A stretch of 64,000 nucleotides of DNA from Paracoccaceae bacterium (GCA_009842205.1 VYFX01000075.1:1-64000); one strand, 5' to 3'; shown: positions 18,594-27,400, numbered from the stretch's first letter. The notes: generated by a model from the letters alone, not told the origin. A program made the numbers and translations.

Positions 18594-18839
18594 TTTACCC
18601 TCGGTATTGTTAGAAATTGTCGGGAAGTTCCATTTCATTCAGCAATTCGGCAAATTGGGCACCATGCATGTCCCGGTCAAGTCGGCTTCCCTGAATATGG
18701 GTACGTGGAAAACTGATTTTTATTACATTTAAATCAGGAATCTCAAAAATTTCAAACCTATCTTTTTCTACATTGTAGAGGTAGGAAAGGGTGTCACCAT
18801 CCAATAAACCAAGTATTCGTTTGAGGTTGGTTTGGTTCC
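18520..18839. repeat. 320-bp direct repeat, right copy (hemC 3' relic + DUF4387 3' end)
   Basis: Partner of 16211-16530. Here the DUF4387 half is part of the intact gene and the hemC half is a relic, the reverse of the left copy. The 14-base stretches TGGTTCCTGCAGAA at 18833 and TGGTTCAAGCAGAA at 18978 mark the ends of the segment missing from the left copy. Confidence 0.93.
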
Positions 18840-18921
18840 TGCAGAAAATATCAACGGTTACCGTGAAAGGGCCGGCATTTTTGGATCGAATTTTGTAGAC
18901 CTTGTCACGAAGGTTAGCCAT
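18610..18921 (-). CDS. DUF4387 family protein (AtuA partner)
   Basis: A protein of about 103 residues. It begins MANLRDKVYKIRSKNAGPF and is recognisable as DUF4387, the small protein usually encoded directly after DUF1446/AtuA proteins. Its function is not established; the two are thought to act together on a carboxylic acid. ATG 18921 overlaps the AtuA stop by 8 bases (ATGGCTAA), which indicates tight translational coupling. Three codons upstream another ATG (18930) is possible. The 3' three-quarters lies in the 320-bp repeat. Confidence 0.8.
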   Translation of the reverse strand: MANLRDKVYKIRSKNAGPFTVTVDIFCRNQTNLKRILGLLDGDTLSYLYNVEKDRFEIFEIPDLNVIKISFPRTHIQGSRLDRDMHGAQFAELLNEMELPDNF

Positions 18922-20272
18922 TTGCTTCAAACACCTCTATTTTAAAAATTTCCAGAGGATCATCCAGTTCTAGTGCATGGTTCAAGCAGAACTCATACAA
19001 TGGTCCCCTTTCGGTTTCTGCCGGGGAGTAGGGGAAGGAAAATGTCGGTAGTTCCTCCTTTTCAGACAAGGGGAAATGAAGCAGGTAGGGATTGATGTGC
19101 TTGGCTATTTCATTTGCAAGTTCCTGGGTTTCAGCGGTTATGAGGCCTAGAATTCCAACTTCAACAGTTAGGGATGACCGATTTTCAAGTGACCCAAGTG
19201 TTGCTTCGGACCCAATAATTCTGAAATCCAAATGGCATGTATCGGCATCAACTCCAAACTTTTCAGCAAGCGAGTTTTCTAGGAATTGTTTCAACTTTTC
19301 AATCCAAGTATGAATACTCCGGACGTAATGGGCATTTCGAATCATTGTCAGGCTTGTCGTCTGATAGCCGGCAATTCTGACACCTTCAATTTTTACACTG
19401 TATTGGGGGAAGGGTACCCACTTGCCACCCGATACCCTGACTTTGCGGTCGGAAACCGCTTCATAGATGGAGTTCTTGACATCAAGATAGCCACCTGGTT
19501 CGTATAATATGAACGGATCCGAGTTTTCATAGAGCATATGGGCTGATACTGTATGAGGGGTACATTGGGCCATGGGATCAAGAGGTTCAATTTCAAAGTA
19601 ATCCTCATGAAAATCAACCTGAACACATCCGCTCAACGGGTTGGTTGAACACAAGGCCCCACATTCAGCCACTTTTGCACCATGCCAGGCAATGCCAGGT
19701 GGAATGCCTGACATCAGGGGCAAGGCAGCAATGGATGCCGTATCCGTTGCTCGGCCAGCGATAATTATATCGGCATTTCTGGCCAATGTTTCCTGGATTT
19801 GTTCCACCCCCATCAGAGCTACTATCCCCATACAATCATTGATGATTTCTTCCGAAATAACTGGAGCATGTTTCAAGGGTTTCAGTCGATTGGCTTCAAG
19901 AGCAGATACAACCTGCTGCCGGGTTAGTGAAGATTTGATGGTTCCAATTCGTAAATCCTTTTTGGTGGTATGAAGCAGATTCTTGGTAATTTCAACCATC
20001 CAGTCAACCGATTGATCTGTTCCACAAGTACCGGAAGAGCCAATTACAAGTGGGATATCTGCTGTCTCTCTGGCCGCTAGCAAATATTTCCATTCGCCTG
20101 AGGTTACTGCCCGTGAATATTTGGAATTGGCCGTACCCAAATAGTAGGGACCACTATCGGTCGAACCTCCATCTATGGCAATAATATCCGGATTGTTGGC
20201 CAAACCCCTTTGTAGAGCCTCCTTGCTGAATTCCAATCCGAGAACCCCAGAAGGAACGAGTACTCTAATCAA
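18914..20272 (-). CDS. AtuA-family (DUF1446) acyclic terpene utilization-like protein
   Basis: A cytoplasmic protein of 452 residues in the DUF1446 family, named for AtuA of Pseudomonas acyclic terpene use. No reaction is proven for it. Landmarks are IDGGSTDSGPYYLGTANSKYS near residue 34, IGSSGTCGTDQSVDWMVEI near 77, DIIIAGRATDTASIAALPL near 168, and NPYLLHFPLSEKEELPTFSF near the end. It follows tctA by 27 bases and overlaps the DUF4387 gene. With the transporter upstream it probably processes whatever acid is imported. The TTG start is backed by a strong GGAGG. Confidence 0.85.
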   Translation of the reverse strand: MIRVLVPSGVLGLEFSKEALQRGLANNPDIIAIDGGSTDSGPYYLGTANSKYSRAVTSGEWKYLLAARETADIPLVIGSSGTCGTDQSVDWMVEITKNLLHTTKKDLRIGTIKSSLTRQQVVSALEANRLKPLKHAPVISEEIINDCMGIVALMGVEQIQETLARNADIIIAGRATDTASIAALPLMSGIPPGIAWHGAKVAECGALCSTNPLSGCVQVDFHEDYFEIEPLDPMAQCTPHTVSAHMLYENSDPFILYEPGGYLDVKNSIYEAVSDRKVRVSGGKWVPFPQYSVKIEGVRIAGYQTTSLTMIRNAHYVRSIHTWIEKLKQFLENSLAEKFGVDADTCHLDFRIIGSEATLGSLENRSSLTVEVGILGLITAETQELANEIAKHINPYLLHFPLSEKEELPTFSFPYSPAETERGPLYEFCLNHALELDDPLEIFKIEVFEANG

Positions 20273-20279
20273 ACTTAAA

Positions 20280-20284
20280 CCTCC
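20280..20284 (-). promoter_or_regulatory. Shine-Dalgarno deciding the TTG start of the AtuA gene
   Basis: The minus strand has GGAGG with a 7-base spacer to TTG at 20272. The family N-terminus (IRVLVPSGVLGLEFSKEAL) begins right after the TTG and there is no ATG upstream in frame close by, so this unusual start is well supported. Confidence 0.65.
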
Positions 20285-20299
20285 AGAAGGACAGGGTTA

Positions 20300-21802
20300 T
20301 CAAATTTTGGGTTTGGGTTTCTTCAACAGATTTCTCAGGAAAAGGGGCGCTACAAACCCACCAATTGCTGCAACCCATAATCCAATGGCAATTCCGGAAG
20401 AGAACAGATAAGTCCAGTCACCTCCGGAAATTATCATCGCTCTTCGCAAATTATCCTCCATGTTGTTGCCAAGGAGAATACCAAGGATAATGGGAACGGT
20501 TGGTACGCCCAACTTTCTACAAAAATAACCAACCAAACCAAAAACGATCATCAGTACCAAATCATGACTGCTTCCGGACAGGGAATAAATTCCACCAAAA
20601 GCAACCATCGCGATACCGGGTAACAGAACATGTGGAGGTACGGACAATACCTTGACGAACAATCTAACCAAGGGGACATTCATTATTAACAATACAACGT
20701 TGGCAATAAGAAGTGAGGCTATCAGTCCCCATACAACTTCAGGTCGTTCTTCAAAGAGCAGGGGCCCGGGTGTTATGTTCAAAGTCAATAAAACAGCAAG
20801 CAATACGGCGGTAGTTCCAGAGCCTGGAACGCCAAGTGTGAGCATTGGAACCAAGGCTCCACCCGCTGCGGCATTGTTTCCTGCTTCAGGGGCAGCTACA
20901 CCCTTTGGATTACCTGTTCCAAAGGTATCACCGTCCTTGGCAACGGTCTTTTCACCCATATAGGCTAGAAAACTACCGAGCGAAGCTCCTGCACCTGGAA
21001 GTATACCTGCAAAAAAGCCTATGAGGGTTCCTCTGAGCATGGTAAACCCGCAATTGACGATATCCTTTACAGGTATGGTTATCTTGTCAAGTTTAACGCC
21101 AATGGCTGTATTTTTGCCATGGCTTTCGATAAATATGAAAATTTCGGAAACAGCGAACAAACCCACGATGGCAACCAGAAAATCAACACCATCCATCAAA
21201 GCCAGTTCACCAAAGGTAAGGCGAGGCAATCCTGTTTGGTTATCCAGGCCGATCATGGCTATTCCCAATCCGACAGCCGAAGCCAATGCAGCTTTTATCT
21301 GGTTTTTGGAAGCAAGGCCGCCAAGGGTACAAAAGGCCAACAGATAAAGTGCAAAATATTCCGATGGGCCAAAAAGGTAAGCAACATTGGCCAACAATGG
21401 GGCAAGAAGCATGAGCCCGATTGTGGCCAGAAATGCACCGACAAAAGAAGATACACCTGAAAGAACCAACGCATCGGCAGCCCGACCCTGTTTCGCCATG
21501 GGGTACCCATCTAGGGTTGTCATCAATGCCGGTTCGTCACCGGGGATATTCAATAGTATTGAAGAAATCCTTCCACCATACATCGCACCATAATAAACCG
21601 AGGTCATTAGGACCAGAACTTCAGTAGCATCAAGGCCCAATGAAAAAGCAAGTGGTATCAGGATTGCGACACCATTGGAGGGTCCAAGTCCCGGCAGGGA
21701 ACCGATTATGGTACCTGCAAAACAACCTGATACTGCCAGCAGCAGGGTGGACCAGGTTAGGGCAACGGCAAATCCCTGAGAAAGATTGGCTAAAAGATCC
21801 AT
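20300..21802 (-). CDS. tctA: Tripartite tricarboxylate transporter, large permease TctA
   Basis: The large inner-membrane subunit (500 residues, about 12 helices) of a TTT importer. These use the membrane ion gradient to take up carboxylic acids caught by a periplasmic TctC. IIGSLPGLGPSNGVAILIPL (residues about 32-51) and GDEPALMTTLDGYPMAKQGRA are family signatures, and GAGASLGSFLAYMGEK with PEAGNNAAAGGALVPMLTLGVPGSG marks the second half. It is the third gene of tctC-tctB-tctA-AtuA-DUF4387. Confidence 0.92.
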   Translation of the reverse strand: MDLLANLSQGFAVALTWSTLLLAVSGCFAGTIIGSLPGLGPSNGVAILIPLAFSLGLDATEVLVLMTSVYYGAMYGGRISSILLNIPGDEPALMTTLDGYPMAKQGRAADALVLSGVSSFVGAFLATIGLMLLAPLLANVAYLFGPSEYFALYLLAFCTLGGLASKNQIKAALASAVGLGIAMIGLDNQTGLPRLTFGELALMDGVDFLVAIVGLFAVSEIFIFIESHGKNTAIGVKLDKITIPVKDIVNCGFTMLRGTLIGFFAGILPGAGASLGSFLAYMGEKTVAKDGDTFGTGNPKGVAAPEAGNNAAAGGALVPMLTLGVPGSGTTAVLLAVLLTLNITPGPLLFEERPEVVWGLIASLLIANVVLLIMNVPLVRLFVKVLSVPPHVLLPGIAMVAFGGIYSLSGSSHDLVLMIVFGLVGYFCRKLGVPTVPIILGILLGNNMEDNLRRAMIISGGDWTYLFSSGIAIGLWVAAIGGFVAPLFLRNLLKKPKPKI

Positions 21803-21805
21803 GGT

Positions 21806-22231
21806 CTATCCGAACGCAAACAAACCCAAACCAAGGCCATAATTCAGTACCAAAAACAAGCCTATCGACAAACTCAGGCCGGTAATTATGGCATTCTTGA
21901 TGTTTGGGGAAATCAGATAACTGAGGATAATGGCAACAACTGCCGAAGGAATTATAAACCCATAAGGTCGAAGCGTTTTGGCAAATAAATACATGGCAAG
22001 AAGGGCAATACCTATCTTGCCATAAACCCTTAGATGTGGCCAGTCAGTAATTTTATCGGGAAAAATAATAATCAATGCCCCACAGAGCAGGGATACACCT
22101 GCGACTATGTAGGGGAAGGTTCGAGAACCCACGGGGTCTGAAAGAAACCCCGTGGGAATAAGTGTTGCATGATACAGATAAAAGGACGCAATTAGAATTA
22201 CACCTAATCCGAATATGCGATCAGCTTTCAC
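21806..22231 (-). CDS. tctB: Tripartite tricarboxylate transporter, small permease TctB
   Basis: Small membrane subunit, 141 residues with about four helices (GLGVILIASFYLYHATLI, IVAGVSLLCGALIIIF, IGIALLAMYLFA and a last pair). The motif LSDPVGSRTFPYIVAGVSLL is typical of TctB. The GTG start at 22231 shares a base with the tctC stop (TAGTG), so tctC and tctB are translationally linked. It lies 3 bases before tctA. Confidence 0.88.
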   Translation of the reverse strand: MKADRIFGLGVILIASFYLYHATLIPTGFLSDPVGSRTFPYIVAGVSLLCGALIIIFPDKITDWPHLRVYGKIGIALLAMYLFAKTLRPYGFIIPSAVVAIILSYLISPNIKNAIITGLSLSIGLFLVLNYGLGLGLFAFG

Positions 22232-23196
22232 TACTGGATAACTCCAATTTCCTTGGAAAGCTGTTGTACGTCAGCAATGACACCGGCAAGGTATTCTTGG
22301 AAATCATCGCCAACCTTAGTGAAGGGGGCAAGTCCATTGTCAGCCATGGCTTGAGCCCATTCATCTGAAGCAGCAACCTGAGCAAGTGCATCTGCCCATT
22401 TGTTGTAATCTTCATCAGAGATACCCTTGGGAACATAGAGACCACGCCAGTTTACGGCGACCAGATCAACACCTTGTTCCTTGGCCGTGGGGATATCCTC
22501 AAATCCCGGGATCCTTTCATCGGTGAAAACCGCAACCACACGGACATCACCCGACTTGAGGAACCCGACCACTTCGGAAATGTCACCAGTCATGGCCTGG
22601 GTATGTCCCCCAATGGTTTGGGTAATTGCATCACCACCACCATCAAGACCTACATACTTGACGGAAAGTACATCATCATAACCAACTTCACCCAATGCCA
22701 TGAGAACTTTCAAATGATCAAATCCACCTGTTGCCGACCCACCGGCAAAAGTTACCGAAGTGGGATCATTCATAACCGCATTGAGCAAATCCATCAGATT
22801 CATGTATGGTGAATCAGCGGCAACGACCAGAACACCCGGGTCGGCACCGATTGCTCCGAGAAAGGAAACCTGATCAGATGTCATGCCTGCATAGGCATTT
22901 TGAGCCAGACGTGTTGCTGTTGCAGATGATGCCGCGATAATCAGGTCACCATCATCATTTCTTTCATTGACCACGTGTCCATAGGCGAGACCTCCGCCTC
23001 CACCGGCCATGTTGGTCACCTTGATCGGTTCGTCAACGGCACCGATATCATACATGATTTTCCCGATGGCACGGCAGGTAAAGTCCCACCCTCCACCAGG
23101 GTTTGCCGGTGCAATACATTCAGCTGAATTACCGACAGTTCCAATACCCATAATCAGTGCGAAGGAAGCACCGATTAGCTTGCTTGAAAATTTCAT
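22231..23196 (-). CDS. tctC: TTT transporter substrate-binding protein TctC
   Basis: Periplasmic binding protein (Bug/TctC family), 321 residues, with a signal peptide (LIGASFALIMGIGTVGNSAE). APANPGGGWDFTCRAIGKIMYD corresponds to the conserved ligand-loop region, and DPTSVTFAGGSATGGFDHLK is the second conserved loop. It catches a carboxylic acid and hands it to TctAB; the ligand cannot be read from sequence. It is the first gene of the operon, so the promoter lies in 23197-23345. Confidence 0.9.
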   Translation of the reverse strand: MKFSSKLIGASFALIMGIGTVGNSAECIAPANPGGGWDFTCRAIGKIMYDIGAVDEPIKVTNMAGGGGGLAYGHVVNERNDDGDLIIAASSATATRLAQNAYAGMTSDQVSFLGAIGADPGVLVVAADSPYMNLMDLLNAVMNDPTSVTFAGGSATGGFDHLKVLMALGEVGYDDVLSVKYVGLDGGGDAITQTIGGHTQAMTGDISEVVGFLKSGDVRVVAVFTDERIPGFEDIPTAKEQGVDLVAVNWRGLYVPKGISDEDYNKWADALAQVAASDEWAQAMADNGLAPFTKVGDDFQEYLAGVIADVQQLSKEIGVIQ

Positions 23197-23345
23197 AATT
23201 TTTCTCCATTAACTTTCAATCAGTTAACTAATCACAAAAAGCAATTAATTTCCTAAGAGGATTAGATTTATCCATTTACCCAGCTAATTACAACTTGATA
23301 CACTCAAATCCGGTAATTTTGGGAACGGCAATTAAACTGGTAGCA

Positions 23346-23381
23346 AACAAAAAAAGGGAGGGATAATTGCTTATCCCTCCC
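23346..23381 (-). terminator. Rho-independent terminator of the phasin gene
   Basis: A perfect 11-bp stem GGGAGGGATAA / TTATCCCTCCC with a TTGC/GCAA loop at 23356-23381. On the minus strand it is followed by TTTTTTTGTTT. It lies about 27 bases after the phasin stop and insulates the phasin from tctC downstream. Confidence 0.88.
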
Positions 23382-23408
23382 AGTGGGAGAAAAAATGAAA
23401 GGTTTTGT

Positions 23409-23744
23409 TTACTTGGCGGTGCCTATTGCCAGCTCGACGGCATCCATCTGGGCCTTGCGGGCCACCTCGGTGTAGGAGGCCAGATACTGGGCGGAGGCTT
23501 CCCAGCTGGAAGAGGCATAGTCCTGCATGGTCCTGACCATGTTTTCCGGAGACGGCCTTTCCTCCGCAACCCCCTTGGCCCTGGCAAGGGTGTCCTTGGC
23601 CCACCTGTCGTTGATGTCAACGACTTCGGAAGCCGCATTGAGTGCGATCGAGACCGCCTTTTCCATGTTGGCGGCCGTCTTCTGGTAGGTGTCGTTCATG
23701 GCCATGTTTGAAAAGGCCTTGGTGTAATCCTGAAACTGGTTCAT
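23409..23744 (-). CDS. Phasin family protein
   Basis: A small amphipathic helical protein, 111 residues, of the phasin type, which coats polyhydroxyalkanoate granules. NMEKAVSIALNAASEVVDINDRWAKDT and PENMVRTMQDYASSSWEASAQYL are typical phasin heptad-like helices, with no signal peptide. The gene is strikingly G+C-rich for this window: 38 of 60 bases at 23461-23520. That may reflect codon choice for very high expression, or transfer. It has its own strong terminator and a promoter region with two PhaR-like sites, and no pha synthesis genes are beside it. Confidence 0.8.
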   Translation of the reverse strand: MNQFQDYTKAFSNMAMNDTYQKTAANMEKAVSIALNAASEVVDINDRWAKDTLARAKGVAEERPSPENMVRTMQDYASSSWEASAQYLASYTEVARKAQMDAVELAIGTAK

Positions 23745-23795
23745 TGTCTTATCCTTTGATACTGGAACTGTAGCTTTGTTTCAGACAATGTAATG

Positions 23796-23836
23796 CTGCG
23801 ATGCAACATTTCAAGAGAAAATATGCTGCAGTGCAA
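23796..23836 (-). promoter_or_regulatory. Two possible PhaR operator sites upstream of the phasin gene
   Basis: CTGC-GAT-GCAA at 23796-23806 and CTGC-AGT-GCAA at 23826-23836, start to start 30 bases apart. PhaR of Paracoccus, a repressor of phasin genes, is reported to bind CTGC-N3/4-GCAG. Each site here is one base off. They lie 52 and 82 bases before the phasin start, where a repressor would act. The rest of 23745-24099 shows nothing I recognise. Confidence 0.45.
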
Positions 23837-24099
23837 AAAAAATTTAGTTTATTTTGTAAATTCACTTTCCGACCTCAAATGACGTAAACTGGAAATTAGT
23901 ATGGTTTGCTAGGTAAATGCCAGAAAAATTTACCGGAAAAAGTTCACAAATCCGTTATTATTTTGACTGGTGTTTTCAAAAGTACTTATTGAAAGGGCAG
24001 TTTCGGTATTGCTGTATCTATAGGCGCAATCAAGGAATTTAGCGAAAAGGGCAAGGTAAAAACCTGTAACAAGCGGGGAATTACATTCAGGTACAGTAA

Positions 24100-26928
24100 T
24101 TAACCGTCAGAATCTTGTTGGTTGATTGCATCAGACAAATGCTTTCTGAGATTATCCAATCTAACGTCAGAAAGAATTTTCAAACCGGACTTGTCTTTGA
24201 CATAAAATACATCAACAGCTTGAGCACCATAGGTTGCAACGACAGAAGAAACCACAGTAATTCCCCGATTGTTCAGTGTTTGTACAAGATCATAAAGAAG
24301 CCCGGGCCTATCTTGTGTATCGACTTCGACAATTGTGTACAGGTCGGAACCCTTATTGTCGAAAGTTATCTCCGTCGGTACTGTAAATTTGGTTACCTTT
24401 TTCAACCTGACCGGTTTCTGAAGAGCATTTGGTTGACTCAACGTACTTTCCAGCACTTCAAAATCAGAGGTGAATTTTTTAACCTGGGTACTCAATCGCT
24501 TTACCTTCACGCTTTCGAATGGTTTCCCATTCGGATCCTGCAGCCAAAATGCACTTGTCAAATACCCGTCTGAAGTTGAGTAGGACTTGGCGTCAACAAT
24601 ATTCACATTTAGCAAGGCAAGAATTCCTGCAAATTTGGAAAACAGATCAGGAACCTGTTTTCTGACCATGCAAAGCCTGGTTGCACCCCTGATTTCATCC
24701 TTGGTAAATTCAAAAATTGTTTCATCACTTTCCACCTTACCCAACAACTCGATGAACATGATTTGATCATCGGGTGCCAAACTTCTCCAAAAGGGGTCTC
24801 CATGACGGTTTATTGCACTATCGGGATCAGCAAAATTCTGCTTTTGAAGTTTGCTCAAGACGATTTTCTTGGATTCTTCCACATCGAAATAGGCCGTAAA
24901 GTTAACAGAACCATCAGTCATTACCGAATGGGTAAAATTATATAGATCCCTAAGCATCTGGGCTTTCCAATGGTTCCAGACACCTGGTCCAACCCCCATG
25001 ATATCGCATACTGTAAGTACGGTCAGCAGTTTCAGTTTTGTTCGGGTACCAACAATCTTGGCAAAGTTAATTACCGTTTTCGGATCACCAATATCCCTTT
25101 TTTGCGAAGTATCCGACATGAGAAGGTGATGTTTAACCAACCAGACCACAAGTTCTGTTTCCTTGTCATCAAGCCCAAGTCTTGGTGAAATATCCTTGGC
25201 TAGTTCTGCTCCGATTGTAGAGTGGTCTGCATTACTACCCTTGCCTATGTCATGCAACAATAATGCCACATAAAGAACTTTCCTGTTAACACCCTTTTCC
25301 AGGATCGAGGTGGCAATTGGAAGATCCTCCTTCAATTCACCCTTTTCCAGTTTGGCCAAGAATGCCAGACACTGGATTGTATGTTCATCAACTGTGTAAT
25401 GGTGATAGGAGTTGAATTGCATCAAGGCGGTAATTCTACTGAATTCTGGTATAAACCTCCCAAGAACATCCAATTCATTCATTCTTCGGAGCACACGTTC
25501 GGGGTTCCCATAATTCAGCAACAAACCCATGAATATTTTATTTGCCTCGGGATTGGCAATGAACTGTTGGTCTATTAGGTGTAGGTTCGACGAAATCAAA
25601 CGCATGGAATCAGGATGCAATAACAATCCGGTATCAAGGCCAACCTCAAATAGTCTTAGCAAATTCAGTTTGTCGTTTAGAAAAGTGTTTGGATCGGCAA
25701 TTGACAATCGGCCATTGATTTCCTTGTAATCGGGTGGGAGATGAGATTGCAGGTTGGCACGAGCTCTCTTTAACCAACCACGAAGAATCGGTTCCCTTTT
25801 GACATGCTGGGCTTCCAGCTTGGTCAATAAAATTCTGGTAAGGTCTCCTACATCGGTCGCATGCCCAAAGTAATCCTGCATGAAGTATTCAACAGCTTGG
25901 CGTCCCTCTTTGTCTTCATAGCCAAGATTCTTGGCCACTTCAAATTGGACATCAAAATGTAGTACATCCTGAGGTCTCTTGGCCAAATCATGAAGTTGAC
26001 AACGTACAGCCCATAAAAATGATTCGGCACTGATGAACTTTTCATACTCCTCAAGGGACAAAACATCCAGCCCAACCAATTCCGAGGTGTCCTGGATTCT
26101 GTAGAGATATTTGACTATCCAGAAAAGGGTTTGTAAATCCCTCAATCCTCCTTTGGCTTCCTTGACATTGGGTTCCAGAAGATACCTGTTACCACCTTGC
26201 CGTTTATACCGGGATTCTCTTTCTTCCAATTTCGCTTCAACGAATGCTGGCCCTGACCCCTTGAACAAGTCATTCCACAATCTGTCATGTAGTAACTGTT
26301 CCGTGGAACTAGGGCCCCAAACCAGCCGACATTCCAAAAGGGCAGTTCTTATGGTCAGGTCTCCCTTGGCAAAGTGGAGACATTCCTTCAATGTTCTGAC
26401 GGAATGTCCAACCTTTAAATTCAAATCCCAGAAAATGTAAAGTGCACCCTCAATAACCTTGTTTTCCCATTCACCACTTTTTTCATCAAGCAACATCAAT
26501 AAATCGACATCAGACTGGGGAGCCATTTCGCCCCGCCCATAACCACCAACACCAAAGACAGAAAATTTGTTCTCAGGGCTACTTTTTCCAAAAAGAACAT
26601 TGGTTGAGAATTCCAAGGCAATCTGGACAACACAATCGGTAATGTATGAATATGAACGAACTGTTTTAAGTGAGGAATAGGGGCTCAAATAGTGTTCAAA
26701 AAGGTTCGCCTCTCTAATTTTTTTCTTGCCTTCGGTGGTTTTCTCAACCAAATCCTTGATCAGGTTTCTTCTTATTTCCTGAATTTCTTCTGATTGATAA
26801 TTACCGGGAACCAGATACTTGTCAAAATCTGTAGGATCAAAAATTTCCTTGGGGTTGAGAATTAATCTTTTAGCGTCAACCTGCGGAATGTTTGATTCTG
26901 GCCCTTGTACGGATTCAACCTGATTCAT
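24100..26928 (-). CDS. glnD: [Protein-PII] uridylyltransferase / uridylyl-removing enzyme
   Basis: The nitrogen sensor that adds UMP to PII proteins when glutamine is low and removes it when glutamine is high. It has about 942 residues. The nucleotidyltransferase domain has GGYGRGEMAPQSDVDLLML (near residue 130), the HD domain has LLLHDIGKGSNADHSTIG (near 560), and two ACT domains close the chain (FSKFAGILALLNVNIVDAK and TQDRPGLLYDLVQTLNNRG). I chose ATG 26928, which has AAGGAA at the right distance, over one 18 codons upstream. The gene stands alone on the minus strand. Confidence 0.95.
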   Translation of the reverse strand: MNQVESVQGPESNIPQVDAKRLILNPKEIFDPTDFDKYLVPGNYQSEEIQEIRRNLIKDLVEKTTEGKKKIREANLFEHYLSPYSSLKTVRSYSYITDCVVQIALEFSTNVLFGKSSPENKFSVFGVGGYGRGEMAPQSDVDLLMLLDEKSGEWENKVIEGALYIFWDLNLKVGHSVRTLKECLHFAKGDLTIRTALLECRLVWGPSSTEQLLHDRLWNDLFKGSGPAFVEAKLEERESRYKRQGGNRYLLEPNVKEAKGGLRDLQTLFWIVKYLYRIQDTSELVGLDVLSLEEYEKFISAESFLWAVRCQLHDLAKRPQDVLHFDVQFEVAKNLGYEDKEGRQAVEYFMQDYFGHATDVGDLTRILLTKLEAQHVKREPILRGWLKRARANLQSHLPPDYKEINGRLSIADPNTFLNDKLNLLRLFEVGLDTGLLLHPDSMRLISSNLHLIDQQFIANPEANKIFMGLLLNYGNPERVLRRMNELDVLGRFIPEFSRITALMQFNSYHHYTVDEHTIQCLAFLAKLEKGELKEDLPIATSILEKGVNRKVLYVALLLHDIGKGSNADHSTIGAELAKDISPRLGLDDKETELVVWLVKHHLLMSDTSQKRDIGDPKTVINFAKIVGTRTKLKLLTVLTVCDIMGVGPGVWNHWKAQMLRDLYNFTHSVMTDGSVNFTAYFDVEESKKIVLSKLQKQNFADPDSAINRHGDPFWRSLAPDDQIMFIELLGKVESDETIFEFTKDEIRGATRLCMVRKQVPDLFSKFAGILALLNVNIVDAKSYSTSDGYLTSAFWLQDPNGKPFESVKVKRLSTQVKKFTSDFEVLESTLSQPNALQKPVRLKKVTKFTVPTEITFDNKGSDLYTIVEVDTQDRPGLLYDLVQTLNNRGITVVSSVVATYGAQAVDVFYVKDKSGLKILSDVRLDNLRKHLSDAINQQDSDG

Positions 26929-27400
26929 TATTGTTTCCTTTGTAAATTTACTTTGGCTAAACAAATTCAAGTTTAACATCAAGTTTCACAAATTTCCGTA
27001 GATTCTATTCGGAATTCATAGGAAAAGTGAATTTATCATGGTAGAAAAATTAACCAAAGCCACTCCTATTCACAATTACATCAAAACTGCAAAACACACT
27101 AACTGGGTTGTAAAAGTCATTCATGAACCAATTCTCATTATCGGCAATTGCTTCGAACAGGAATGTTTTGGTAACTGGAATATTCAAAAAAAACGATTTA
27201 CAAACAAGAATCGTCTAATTTTTGAAATCGGTAAATAAGCAAAATCCCTATAGAATCGAAAATGTTGAATTTGGCTGATTTGTATTTTCGAGAAAAATTC
27301 ATTTTTTTGAAGATTCCCGAAAAAACAAAACGGTAAAAAAGATGAAATTGGTAAATTTGTGGATTGGCGGTTTCTGTTGGTAGTAAAATTTTAGGTGACC
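26929..27400. other. Intergenic region between divergent glnD and the puuE-uraD fusion
   Basis: About 470 bases, very AT-rich. It must hold both promoters. An open frame of 66 codons at 27038-27238 (plus) has no good start signal or recognisable motif and I do not call it a gene. I see no clear hairpin or operator. Confidence 0.5.

Noticed and set aside
23367..23711. Long plus-strand frame opposite the phasin gene, rich in Gly and Arg
   Set aside because: A shadow caused by the high third-position G+C of the phasin gene; it also runs through the terminator hairpin.
27038..27238. A 66-codon frame between glnD and puuE-uraD
   Set aside because: Low-complexity AT-rich DNA, no Shine-Dalgarno and no family resemblance.
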